Of a stretch of DNA of 29,793 nucleotides, positions 1 to 7,300 are shown piece after piece. Below the pieces are notes generated by a model, which was given only the letters and a program-made list of their open reading frames with translations, had not been told where the DNA came from and ran no database searches. The translations under genes were made by a program, and so were the position numbers. How positions within the stretch are numbered: the stretch's first letter is position 1; every line of letters starts with the position of its first letter. This stretch comes from Bacillota bacterium (lineage in GTDB: Bacteria > Bacillota > Clostridia > Tissierellales > Sedimentibacteraceae): the NCBI GenBank assembly GCA_023453025.1, contig JAEXUD010000031.1, forward strand, positions 1 through 29,793. The letters are read 5' to 3'.

Positions 1-120
1 TCCTTTTATCATTGTATTTCTTATTCCTTATCATCTAAAACCAAATCGTATTAATTTTTCAAGGTACATATAAAAATCAAATGTTTGTTGAAGTGTCTTT
101 TGACACCCTAATCCTATTAA
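1..120. other. Intergenic left edge, no complete gene
   Basis: No complete gene is visible here. On the minus strand an ATG at position 12 follows an AAGGA about 12 bases upstream and could begin a gene leaving the window, but only four codons (M-I-K-G) are present, so it is not called. A small hairpin (GTGTC at 93-97, GACAC at 102-106, four-base loop) belongs to the hairpin series described next to it. Confidence 0.4.
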
Positions 121-306
121 ATAAAAAAAGTTGCTCCGCAACTTCCGCTAGGGGGACCTATGTCCCCCTTCGGCGTTTACTGAGCCCCCCCCCTAACGGC
201 AAGGACGTCCCGTCCTTTGCAATCCTCGTTTTTTATATACTAGGAAGAGAACTTTCCTAGTATATAAAACGGACTTGGGGAACTTCAAAGTGTCCCCTAG
301 TCCGTT
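92..306 (-). repeat. Cluster of six tandem hairpins downstream of yhbY
   Basis: Six inverted repeats follow one another between yhbY and the left edge: 93-106 (5 bp), 128-144 (7 bp), 150-169 (8 bp, GGGGGAC/GTCCCCC), 199-220 (7 bp core), 231-269 (perfect 16 bp, loop 7) and 268-306 (8 bp AACGGACT/AGTCCGTT plus 5 bp GGGGA/TCCCC). The stretch is more GC-rich than its surroundings and contains a run of nine C (185-193). Segment 145-155 can also pair with 189-199 over 11 bp, which competes with the 150-169 hairpin. Read on the minus strand this would be a heavily structured 3' UTR of the yhbY transcript. It could also be the remains of a small mobile element. No known RNA family was recognised. Confidence 0.75.
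122..144 (-). terminator. Rho-independent terminator of the rplU-yhbY operon
   Basis: On the minus strand a 7-bp stem AAGTTGC/GCAACTT with a GGA loop is followed directly by a run of seven T. It is the only hairpin of the cluster with a good T tract in the sense of yhbY. It lies about 170 bases beyond the yhbY stop, so the intervening hairpins would be in the transcript. Confidence 0.75.
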
Positions 307-310
307 ATTG

Positions 311-601
311 TTATTTTGGCAGATTTATTTGTTTTTCTTCTGATTCTCTGTATAATACAAATTTGTTGCCTATGCTTTGTACGTATTCTGCCTTGACTGC
401 TTCTGCTATTTCATTGGCAGTATCCTTTGCTTCAAGCATGCTGTTGTTTAATATGCTGATTTTTATCAATTCTCTGGCTTCTAATGCACCATCGATTTGC
501 TTTATAACATTTTCTGTTACTCCGCCCTTTCCTATCTGCATGATCGAATCCAATCCATTAGCCATAGATTTTAAATAGCTTCTTTGTTTTCCTGTTAACA
601 T
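311..601 (-). CDS. YhbY-type ribosome-assembly RNA-binding protein
   Basis: This 96-aa protein fits the CRS1/YhbY (CRM) domain over its whole length. It has the family start (LTGKQRSYLKSMA), the GKGG loop near residues 24-27 that corresponds to the GxxG RNA-binding loop, and the closing GNKFVLYRES strand. YhbY proteins associate with pre-50S particles and are thought to help ribosome assembly. The start is supported by an AGGAGG-type site seven to eight bases upstream. It is the last gene of the rplU-prp-rpmA-obgE-yhbY series, 52 bases after obgE, so it sits with another 50S assembly factor. Length and motifs are normal. Confidence 0.93.
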   Translation of the reverse strand: MLTGKQRSYLKSMANGLDSIMQIGKGGVTENVIKQIDGALEARELIKISILNNSMLEAKDTANEIAEAVKAEYVQSIGNKFVLYRESEEKQINLPK

Positions 602-653
602 TTATCCTCCTGTTTACTTTCAAAGACAGAGTAAAACATCCTCCTGTCCCGGG

Positions 654-1928
654 TTAGTCTACGAAATCGAATTCCACTCCGCAGACACTTATGAGGTCTC
701 CTTCTGCTGCACCGAGATTTCTTAATTTTTCAATAACTCCCTTATCTATCAGAACCTTCTGGAAATTGCTGAAGGATTCAAAGTCATCAAAGTTTGTTGA
801 AGCAACCAGTCTTTCAAGGAAATCTCCCTGTGCAAGATAATAACCGTCTTCTTTAGATACAACAATTGTATCTCTTTCTTTTTTGTCAAGGAAGCTTTCT
901 ACGGTTTCTTCATCAACAAATTCAATTTCTTCCTCAATCTTCAGAAGTCTTTCGTAAGCTCTTTTCTTTAAGGCTTCAAGGCCTTCTCCGGTTGCAGCTG
1001 ATACCTCCAGTATTTCGTAATCCTTGGAAAATTTATTTTTGATTTTTTCTAAATTTTCCTGTGCCTGAGGCAAGTCTAGTTTGTTAAGTACAATAATCTG
1101 TTCTTTTTTTGTAAGCTTATCACTGTACCCTTTCAATTCCTCATTTATTTTATAAAAATCCTCTATGGGGTCCCTGTCCTCTTGACCTGAAGCGTCAATC
1201 ACATGCAGGAGAAGCTTTGTTCTTTCCACATGTCTTAGAAATTCAAGTCCTAAGCCTGCCCCTTCACTTGCTCCTTCAATAAGTCCCGGAATATCTGCCA
1301 TTACATAGCTGTGACCTTCTCCAATGCTTACAACTCCCAGATTCGGTTTCAAAGTTGTAAAGTGGTAATTTGCTATTTTAGGCTTTGCACTGGTTACCGC
1401 TGCCAAAATTGTTGATTTTCCTACATTGGGGAATCCTATGAGCCCCACATCTGCTATGAGCTTGAGTTCAAGTGTTATGTCTTTTGTCTCACCCTTTGTG
1501 CCAGGCTCTGCAAAGCGCGGAGTGCGTCTTATGGAGTTTGCAAATTTAGCATTTCCTTTTCCGCCATGTCCGCCTCTGGCAACCACATATGTTTGTTCGT
1601 GAATCTTCAGGTCTGCCAGCACAATGCCTGTTTCCTGATCCTTCACGAGAGTTCCTACAGGCACTCTTAATACAAGGTTCTTTCCGTCAGAACCATATTG
1701 TTTTTTTCCTCTTCCATCTTCGCCGTTCTCGGCTTGATAATGTCTTTTATATCTGAAATCCATCAGTGTTCTTAAGCCCTCATCAGCAACCAATATTATG
1801 CTGCCTCCGTCGCCTCCGTCGCCTCCTGCCGGTCCGCCCATGGGTATGTATTTCTCGCGTCTGAATGCAACGCTGCCATTTCCGCCCTTGCCTGCTTTAA
1901 CACTGATTTGTGCTATGTCTACAAACAT
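654..1928 (-). CDS. Obg family GTPase (ObgE/CgtA), ribosome assembly
   Basis: Obg is a GTPase that works in late 50S assembly and in stress and growth control. From the chosen start the protein has 424 aa. The glycine-rich Obg domain occupies about residues 1-158. The G domain follows with P-loop GFPNVGKST, switch II DIPGL and the guanine-specificity motif NKLD. The C-terminal OCT domain seen in Firmicutes Obg fills about 340-424. An in-frame ATG lies 42 bases further upstream, but the added 14 residues fall in the rpmA-obgE hairpin region and are not family-like, while MFVDIAQISVKAGKGG is the typical Obg start. It is flanked by rpmA and yhbY. Confidence 0.97.
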   Translation of the reverse strand: MFVDIAQISVKAGKGGNGSVAFRREKYIPMGGPAGGDGGDGGSIILVADEGLRTLMDFRYKRHYQAENGEDGRGKKQYGSDGKNLVLRVPVGTLVKDQETGIVLADLKIHEQTYVVARGGHGGKGNAKFANSIRRTPRFAEPGTKGETKDITLELKLIADVGLIGFPNVGKSTILAAVTSAKPKIANYHFTTLKPNLGVVSIGEGHSYVMADIPGLIEGASEGAGLGLEFLRHVERTKLLLHVIDASGQEDRDPIEDFYKINEELKGYSDKLTKKEQIIVLNKLDLPQAQENLEKIKNKFSKDYEILEVSAATGEGLEALKKRAYERLLKIEEEIEFVDEETVESFLDKKERDTIVVSKEDGYYLAQGDFLERLVASTNFDDFESFSNFQKVLIDKGVIEKLRNLGAAEGDLISVCGVEFDFVD

Positions 1929-1953
1929 CTTATCCCAACCTTTTCTATAAAGA

Positions 1954-1982
1954 AGACCTACCATAGTCATTAAGGTAGGTCT
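1954..1982 (-). terminator. Stem-loop between rpmA and obgE (partial terminator or processing site)
   Basis: A perfect 9-bp inverted repeat (AGACCTACC / GGTAGGTCT, loop 11) begins ten bases after the rpmA stop. On the minus strand the A run before it can extend the stem and only TCTTCTTTAT follows, so termination would be partial. On the plus strand the stem is followed by TTTTGTTT, a better terminator tail. It may lower obgE/yhbY expression relative to the ribosomal protein genes. Confidence 0.55.
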
Positions 1983-1991
1983 TTTTGTTTA

Positions 1992-2285
1992 TTATGCTTC
2001 TAATTCACAAGGATATACACTAACTTGTTTTCTTGTTTTGTCTTTTCTTTCGAACTTAACTTTTCCGCTTACCATTGCAAACAATGTGTCATCACTTCCG
2101 ATGCCAACATTCAATCCCGGATGAAGCTTAGTTCCTCTTTGTCTTACAAGAATATTTCCTGCCAATACGAATTGACCGTCAGCTCTTTTAACTCCAAGTC
2201 TTTTAGAATTGCTGTCACGACCGTTTTTTGAGCTACCAACACCTTTTTTATGTGCGAATAACTGTAAATTTAATTTTAATAACAT
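1992..2285 (-). CDS. rpmA: 50S ribosomal protein L27 with cleavable N-terminal extension
   Basis: L27 lies close to the peptidyl transferase centre of the 50S subunit. The 97-aa product begins MLLKLNLQLFA before the usual HKKGVGSSKNGRDS start. That LNLQLFA leader is the Firmicutes extension which Prp removes after Phe-Ala, so mature L27 is predicted to start at His12. The remainder, with GNILVRQRGTKLHPG and the closing KFERKDKTRKQVSVYP, is full-length L27. A GAGGTG site stands seven bases before the ATG. The gene starts two bases after the stop of the gene for its own protease. Confidence 0.97.
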   Translation of the reverse strand: MLLKLNLQLFAHKKGVGSSKNGRDSNSKRLGVKRADGQFVLAGNILVRQRGTKLHPGLNVGIGSDDTLFAMVSGKVKFERKDKTRKQVSVYPCELEA

Positions 2286-2287
2286 GT

Positions 2288-2617
2288 TTACACCTCCTCA
2301 AATTTAAGTGTAATATAATCACTGTAATCTTCCAGTAATAATTCTATTCCTACCATAAAGCATCTGTATATTACATCAGTCTTGTCATTGTTTGACAATG
2401 TCCTTAAACTCATTAATCCTGTATCTTCATCAACATGATAATCAATATCTTCTGCCTTTATTCCTGCAACTAAATTGATTGAATTAAGAGCAGTATAGCT
2501 AAGTATCGAAACTGACGCGCATACTATGTCCATGCCTTCTTCAGCGTAATCTGAATGACCTTCAACTATAAAACCGCTGATTTCATCATTAGTTCTATAT
2601 ACACTTACTGTAATCAT
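2288..2617 (-). CDS. prp: Ribosomal-processing cysteine protease Prp
   Basis: Prp is the cysteine protease that trims the N-terminal extension of L27 in Firmicutes, a step needed for functional ribosomes in Staphylococcus aureus. This 109-aa protein carries the expected dyad: His21 in EGHSDYAEEG and Cys33 in DIVCASVS, spaced as in the family (formerly DUF464/YsxB). It lies between rplU and rpmA, the conserved order, with three bases to rplU and two to rpmA, so the three are co-translated. The ATG is the first possible start and matches the family start (MITVSVYR). Confidence 0.95.
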   Translation of the reverse strand: MITVSVYRTNDEISGFIVEGHSDYAEEGMDIVCASVSILSYTALNSINLVAGIKAEDIDYHVDEDTGLMSLRTLSNNDKTDVIYRCFMVGIELLLEDYSDYITLKFEEV

Positions 2618-2620
2618 ATA

Positions 2621-2932
2621 CTAACCAACAATTTTTCCGATTTTTACTTGAGTATATGGCTGACGATGTCCTTGTTTCTTTCTGTAGTCTTTCTTAGCTT
2701 TATATTTGAAAATTATTATTTTCTTTGCTTTATCCTGTTTTTCAACCAAGCCTTCAACCACTGCTCCGTCAACGTATGGTTTTCCAACATTTAATTTTCC
2801 TTCTTCGGCAACAAGTAAAACTTTATCAAATTTTACTGTTTCTCCGTCAGCAATGTTTAATTTTTCTACTCTTATAACATCGCCTTCCTGAACTCTATAT
2901 TGTTTTCCACCTGTCTCTATAACTGCGTACAT
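2621..2932 (-). CDS. rplU: 50S ribosomal protein L21
   Basis: L21 binds 23S rRNA in the large subunit. The 103-aa protein starting MYAVIETGGKQYRV is a complete L21, ending in the conserved KKDYRKKQGHRQPYT segment. The reading frame is open for a further 30 codons upstream, but that part is the untranslated L21 leader. A strong AGGAGGT site seven bases before position 2932 fixes the start. It is the first gene of rplU-prp-rpmA-obgE-yhbY and is driven by the promoter at 3013-3041. Confidence 0.98.
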   Translation of the reverse strand: MYAVIETGGKQYRVQEGDVIRVEKLNIADGETVKFDKVLLVAEEGKLNVGKPYVDGAVVEGLVEKQDKAKKIIIFKYKAKKDYRKKQGHRQPYTQVKIGKIVG

Positions 2933-2934
2933 AA

Positions 2935-3007
2935 ATTTACCTCCTCTTCCCAGTCTCGCCATTGCAGGTACTGTAAGTTTTAACCTGATCCGCGCGGCTC
3001 TTGCAGA
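2935..3007 (-). ncRNA. L21 leader-like autoregulatory RNA
   Basis: The untranslated stretch between the promoter and rplU begins about CTGCAAGAGCCGCGCGGAT and ends CTGCAATGGCGAGACTGGGA just before the ribosome binding site. The position and the conserved-looking GCAAGAG and AATGGCGAGACTGGGA segments match my memory of the Firmicutes L21 leader, thought to let ribosomal protein control its own operon. Family membership is recalled, not computed. Confidence 0.75.
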
Positions 3008-3012
3008 TATAA

Positions 3013-3041
3013 ATTTTATCAAACTAAACTATGTTTGTCAA
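3013..3041 (-). promoter_or_regulatory. Sigma-A promoter of the rplU operon
   Basis: A perfect -35 TTGACA (3036-3041) stands 17 bases from -10 TAAAAT (3013-3018) on the minus strand. It lies one base beyond the rng stop. It restarts strong transcription for the ribosomal protein genes, independent of the upstream radical SAM/rng transcript. Confidence 0.88.
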
Positions 3042-3042
3042 C

Positions 3043-4542
3043 TTATTTTTGTTTAAATATATTATTTATGTAATCTAATTTGCCCATTTTATCAATAATA
3101 ATTTCATCTGTGTGAATGTCTTTGTTTTTTGCAAAATATATTTTGATATTATATTTTTGTTCCATTTTGTATACTATATCCATACAGTTCTCTTGAATTT
3201 TATTGTAAAGAAGGTATCCTGTATTTAATATTACGGCTTCACAGGATGTATTTTTCTTTATTTTTTTTACAATGCTTTCAATCTTCAGAAATATATAAAG
3301 CTTTGAGCCTGTTCTTCCTCCACCCCGGCAGTGCTCACACTCTTCAGTTATAAGATTAAAAAAATTCTCCTTATCCCTTTTTCTGGTTATTTCCATAAGA
3401 TTCAGCTTCGTAATTCCTATAACATTAGTCTTTGCCTTGTCATCCTTGAATACTGATTTTGCTTTATTGATAATTAAATTAATATTATCATTGTCTTTAA
3501 CATCTATGAAATCAATTATTATGATTCCACTTATATTACGGAGCCTTACCTGCCTGCTGATTTCCTCAAGGGCATATAAGTTGATTGCAAGAGCGGTGTC
3601 CTCCATATTGTCGTTTCCTACAAACTTTCCGCTGTTGACATCAATAACCGTTAATGCTTCTGTAATATCGATAAATATTGAACCGCCGTTGTCAAGCTCT
3701 ATCTTCCTTTCAAAAAGCAAGCTAAGCTGTGCTTCGACATTGAACGCTTCAAAGACATTATTTGATTCAATTATCTTGATATCCTTAAATTCTTCTGAAT
3801 TATAACCATTAATTAGATTAACCACCTTGTCCTTTGTATTTTTATCCTCAACGTAAATTTCATCCGTAGCTGAATCAATATAATCCAGAAATAATCTTTC
3901 AATCAGGGAATTGCTTTGGTATAACAGCTTGGGAGCGTAGGAATAGTTGTATTCCTGTTCCATTTGCACAAACACTGATGAAAGCATATTGTATTCCTTT
4001 TCAATTGCTTTTTTTGAACAGTTTTTGGAAAATGTACGGAGTATCATTCCGCTCCCATCCTTCATAACTGACTTTCCTATTTCCTCAAGTCTTTTGCGTT
4101 CGTCAGCATCCCTTATTTTTTTAGAAATATTGACTTCAATACTCTTTGGTATAAAAGCTATATACTTGCCGGTAAGTGATATATCTGTGGTAACTGCTAT
4201 ATTTTTCTCACCCATGGGCTCTCTCACAATCTGTACAAGAAGCTCGTCTCCCTTTTTCAACACCTTGCTTATATTCGTAACATCTCTTTTTTTTATATTT
4301 TTTTCTTTTAGGAATTTATCAGAAAGCAGGTCATCCAGAAACAAATATGCGTTTTTTTCCAGTCCGATATCCACAAAAGCTGCTTGCATTCCAGGAAGAA
4401 TATTCATAACCTTGCCTTTGTAAATGTTTCCTATTACACTTTTATTGTCCTTTTCCTCATGCATGTAATCCATGAGCTTGCCATCCTCTAATATGACAAC
4501 CTGGTCAAAGAATGTTGAGCTGTTAATCACCACTTGTTTCAT
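3043..4542 (-). CDS. rng: Ribonuclease E/G family endoribonuclease (RNase G type)
   Basis: This 499-aa protein is an RNase E/G catalytic core without a degradosome-scaffold tail, close to RNase G in length. An S1-like domain lies near residues 37-120 (GNIYKGKVMNILPGMQAAFVDIG). The metal-binding catalytic aspartates are Asp301 in VIDVNSGKF and Asp344 in IIIDFIDV, equivalent to E. coli RNase E D303 and D346. Cys402-x-x-Cys405 (CEHCRGGG) is the zinc-link motif for dimer pairing. The likely role is 5'-end-dependent cleavage in mRNA turnover and rRNA maturation. It lies 9 bases after the TIGR03936-like gene and shares that transcript. Confidence 0.93.
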   Translation of the reverse strand: MKQVVINSSTFFDQVVILEDGKLMDYMHEEKDNKSVIGNIYKGKVMNILPGMQAAFVDIGLEKNAYLFLDDLLSDKFLKEKNIKKRDVTNISKVLKKGDELLVQIVREPMGEKNIAVTTDISLTGKYIAFIPKSIEVNISKKIRDADERKRLEEIGKSVMKDGSGMILRTFSKNCSKKAIEKEYNMLSSVFVQMEQEYNYSYAPKLLYQSNSLIERLFLDYIDSATDEIYVEDKNTKDKVVNLINGYNSEEFKDIKIIESNNVFEAFNVEAQLSLLFERKIELDNGGSIFIDITEALTVIDVNSGKFVGNDNMEDTALAINLYALEEISRQVRLRNISGIIIIDFIDVKDNDNINLIINKAKSVFKDDKAKTNVIGITKLNLMEITRKRDKENFFNLITEECEHCRGGGRTGSKLYIFLKIESIVKKIKKNTSCEAVILNTGYLLYNKIQENCMDIVYKMEQKYNIKIYFAKNKDIHTDEIIIDKMGKLDYINNIFKQK

Positions 4543-4551
4543 ATATTCCCC

Positions 4552-5232
4552 TTATAAAATAGTCTTCATGTCCTTATCCAGTGCATCCACCTTCATTATT
4601 GTGTGATAATCTATGATGAATGCTTTTTCATTTATCAGCTTTAAAAATTCATCAACTCTCATGCTGCCTGTTTCGGTTGTCAGGAAAACAGCCTGTATTA
4701 CAGCCTTGTTTTCATTGTTTATTTCTGCTTTTAAATATTTGATATAATCCTTGGTATTTAGTTCTTTTGAAACTATCCTATTTTTTTTGTTTTTCTTTTG
4801 TCTGATATAAACAACTCCTGTTTCAAGCATCTCTTTCAATAAGCTGTTTAACTTATCTGTATTTAAAGCTTCAGATTCGATTCCGATTAAATATTCGGCA
4901 TAGGCACACCTTGCCATCAACGACTGAGCTTCATCAGTATAATCCGCTTTTAGAATCTGCATTTCCCTTGGCATTACCTTGTTCATCCTTTCAATGAATT
5001 GAGAGGGTTTAATATCTTCATTTAATTCAAGCTCAAAATATTCTCCTATGCTTTCCGTGCCAAGTGACAGCGGAAATCCAAAGGATGTCTTCATATGTGG
5101 ATTGAAGCCCTCAGAATATTTGGCATTAATTCCTGCTCTTTTAACAGCTCTTTGTATAAACCTTAGTACGTCAAGGTGAGAAATATATTTTAAATTCCCT
5201 GTCTTGCTGTATTTACTTATTATTTTGCACAT
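4552..5232 (-). CDS. TIGR03936/DUF2344-like protein, partner of radical SAM protein
   Basis: The 226-aa product matches the family I know as TIGR03936 (DUF2344). Typical features are KYSKTGNLKYISHLDVLR at the start, the NAKYSEGFNPHMK segment near 38-50, and FPLSLGTESIGEYFEL. The molecular function is unknown. In many Firmicutes and other phyla it is encoded beside, or fused to, the TIGR03960 radical SAM protein, which suggests a shared RNA-related task given rng and rplU next door. The ATG at 5232 is preferred over GTG at 5244 because the AGGAGG site (5242-5247) runs into the GTG. The start overlaps the upstream gene by 20 bases, implying coupling. Confidence 0.85.
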   Translation of the reverse strand: MCKIISKYSKTGNLKYISHLDVLRFIQRAVKRAGINAKYSEGFNPHMKTSFGFPLSLGTESIGEYFELELNEDIKPSQFIERMNKVMPREMQILKADYTDEAQSLMARCAYAEYLIGIESEALNTDKLNSLLKEMLETGVVYIRQKKNKKNRIVSKELNTKDYIKYLKAEINNENKAVIQAVFLTTETGSMRVDEFLKLINEKAFIIDYHTIMKVDALDKDMKTIL

Positions 5233-7075
5233 GAGGGCAGGCACCTCCTATCAATGTATGGTTCACTCCGCAATTAGTACAGCTAATTCTGCAGTCAGGA
5301 GTTGTTATTGCTTCTAATGCTTTTTCATATTCTGAAATCAGGTATTTCTTGCTTACTCCAACGTCTATGAAGTCCCAAGGAAGCACCTCTGTGATTTCCC
5401 TTTTTCGACTCGCATAAAATTCAGGGTTTATTTCAGTTTCTTCAAATGCTTCCATCCATTTATTGAAGCTGAACACATCATACCATCCGTCAAAACGGCA
5501 TCCCTTTTCCCATGCTCTTATGAGTGATTTGGATAATCTTCTGTCTCCTCTTGCAAATACTGCTTCAAGAAAGCTGAGCTTCGGCTCATGATAGGAGAAG
5601 CTTACCTTTTTATCCTTGATTTCTCTTTGAAGAGCTTTTGCCTTATCATAAAATTCATCCATACTGTCCTGCTCCACCCATTGAAATGGAGTAAATGGTT
5701 TTGGAACAAAGCATGATGCGCTTGTATTGATTTTCAGGTTTCCTTTAATTTCTTCTTTAGGTCTGTTAAAAAATTTATCTTTTACCTTGTATGCAAGATC
5801 CTTAATTCCCATTACATCTTCAATTGTTTCTCCCGGAAGACCAATCATGAAATATAATTTTACAGTTGACCACCCTAAATTAAATGCTGTTTCCACGGGT
5901 CCGAGAATTTGTTCTTCAGTCAGATTTTTATTTATAACATCTCGCATTCTTTGAGTTCCTGCTTCAGGAGCAAATGTAAGTCCTGATTTTCTGACCTCCT
6001 GCAATCTTTCAATAATATCGAAAGTCATTGAGTCAAGTCTCAAGGAAGGCAAAGATATACTTATATTTTGATTTTCATATTTATCCAACAGTTTTAATGT
6101 CAAGTCAGGAAGACACGAGTAATCCCCGGAGCTAAGTGAAGTAAGTGAAATTTCATCATGTCCTGTGGAGCATAGCATGCTTTCAGCCTGATTAACCAGA
6201 GTATCAGGAGTTTTTTCTCTTACAGGTCTGTAAACCATTCCTGCCTGGCAAAAACGACAGCCTCTGGTACAGCCTCTGAATATTTCCAAAACCACTCTGT
6301 CATGAACAACATCAATATATGGCAAAATACTTTTGTCAGGATAATAGCTTTTATCTAAATCTTTGATTATTCTTTTTGTTATTACTTCCTTGGCATTATC
6401 ATTTAATATTTTTCTTTCTTTAATTGTACCGTCTTCATTATATACTTCCTCATAAAACCGAGGAACATAAATACCTTCAATTCGAGCTGCCTTTTCAAGG
6501 AAGGACAGTCTGTTAAAGCCATTCTTCTTTTCATCCTCATAAAGCTCCATAAGCTCAGGCAGAAGCTCTTCGGATTCACCTACTGTGAATAAATCTATAA
6601 CCTCATACAGCGGCTCCGGATTATATGCGCATGGTCCACCGGCAATAACAAGCGGCATATCATCGGTCCTATCCACAGACCTGATCGGTATATTTCCTAA
6701 GTTCAGCATGTTCAGAACATTTGAGTAGCTCATCTCATATTGAAGAGTGAATCCTATAAAATCAAATGCCGTCAGCTCATCCTTGCTTTCCAGACCGTAC
6801 AGCGGTATATTGTTTTTTCGCAATACCTCTTCCATATCAGTCCATGGAGCAAATACTCTTTCACACCATATATTATTTTTGCTGTTTAACATATGATACA
6901 AAATATGAAGCCCCGTATGGGACATTCCTACCTCGTATACATCCGGAAAAGCAAATGCAAAACGTATATTTACCTCTTCTTTGCTTTTCACGACAGAATT
7001 AAGCTCACTGCCAACATATCTGGCCGGTTTTTCAACCTTTAAAAGCTCTCTGTCAAGTTTTTTTGTATCTATCAT
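5213..7075 (-). CDS. TIGR03960-like B12-binding/radical SAM protein
   Basis: A 620-aa protein with a cobalamin-binding-like N-terminal domain (about 20-200, including the GGPCAYNPEP segment) and a radical SAM core. The cluster motif is Cys269-x3-Cys273-x2-Cys276 (RGCTRGCRFC), which would hold the 4Fe-4S cluster that cleaves S-adenosylmethionine. The C-terminus has four more cysteines (595, 599, 602, 613; CRISCTNCG) that could bind another cluster or zinc. The family is widespread but has no settled substrate. It is coupled by overlap to the TIGR03936-like gene and followed by rng. A methylthiolation or other tRNA/rRNA modification is a guess from context only. Confidence 0.88.
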   Translation of the reverse strand: MIDTKKLDRELLKVEKPARYVGSELNSVVKSKEEVNIRFAFAFPDVYEVGMSHTGLHILYHMLNSKNNIWCERVFAPWTDMEEVLRKNNIPLYGLESKDELTAFDFIGFTLQYEMSYSNVLNMLNLGNIPIRSVDRTDDMPLVIAGGPCAYNPEPLYEVIDLFTVGESEELLPELMELYEDEKKNGFNRLSFLEKAARIEGIYVPRFYEEVYNEDGTIKERKILNDNAKEVITKRIIKDLDKSYYPDKSILPYIDVVHDRVVLEIFRGCTRGCRFCQAGMVYRPVREKTPDTLVNQAESMLCSTGHDEISLTSLSSGDYSCLPDLTLKLLDKYENQNISISLPSLRLDSMTFDIIERLQEVRKSGLTFAPEAGTQRMRDVINKNLTEEQILGPVETAFNLGWSTVKLYFMIGLPGETIEDVMGIKDLAYKVKDKFFNRPKEEIKGNLKINTSASCFVPKPFTPFQWVEQDSMDEFYDKAKALQREIKDKKVSFSYHEPKLSFLEAVFARGDRRLSKSLIRAWEKGCRFDGWYDVFSFNKWMEAFEETEINPEFYASRKREITEVLPWDFIDVGVSKKYLISEYEKALEAITTPDCRISCTNCGVNHTLIGGACPHVQNNK

Positions 7076-7186
7076 AATAATCCTTTCTATATGAAAAATT
7101 GCAACTAAAGATTTTATTTTTATAGTCTTATTAGTTTTTGACTGACAGTAACAAATTATCCATTACTATCCTTTAAATTCTAAGAT

Positions 7187-7215
7187 ATTTTAACACACAC
7201 AATTTAAAATAACAA
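7187..7215 (-). promoter_or_regulatory. Promoter of the radical SAM - rng operon
   Basis: On the minus strand -35 TTGTTA (7210-7215) and -10 TAAAAT (7187-7192) are 17 bases apart, with a TG-rich spacer end. The gene start at 7075 is about 105 bases downstream of the predicted transcription start. Confidence 0.6.
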
Positions 7216-7247
7216 CTTTAAATTGTATTATACTTAAAAACAAAAAC

Positions 7248-7274
7248 AAAAATCCACATTCATTGTGGATTTTT
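7248..7274. terminator. Bidirectional terminator after the M20 amidohydrolase
   Basis: A perfect 11-bp stem AAAAATCCACA / TGTGGATTTTT with a 5-base loop has an A run on one side and a T run on the other, so it works in both directions. It lies 27 bases beyond the amidohydrolase stop and insulates the radical SAM operon promoter. Confidence 0.85.
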
Positions 7275-7300
7275 GTAATGTCAGCGATGCTGAATTCAAA

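Noticed and set aside
1..12. ATG on the minus strand opening a gene at the left edge (M-I-K-G)
   Set aside because: Only four codons are visible and the AAGGA is about 12 bases away, so there is too little to call a gene.
92..306. CRISPR array
   Set aside because: The hairpins differ from one another in sequence and spacing, and there is no repeated unit with spacers.
3947..4423. 158-aa frame opposite rng
   Set aside because: Serine/leucine-rich antisense shadow of a gene with all catalytic residues in place.
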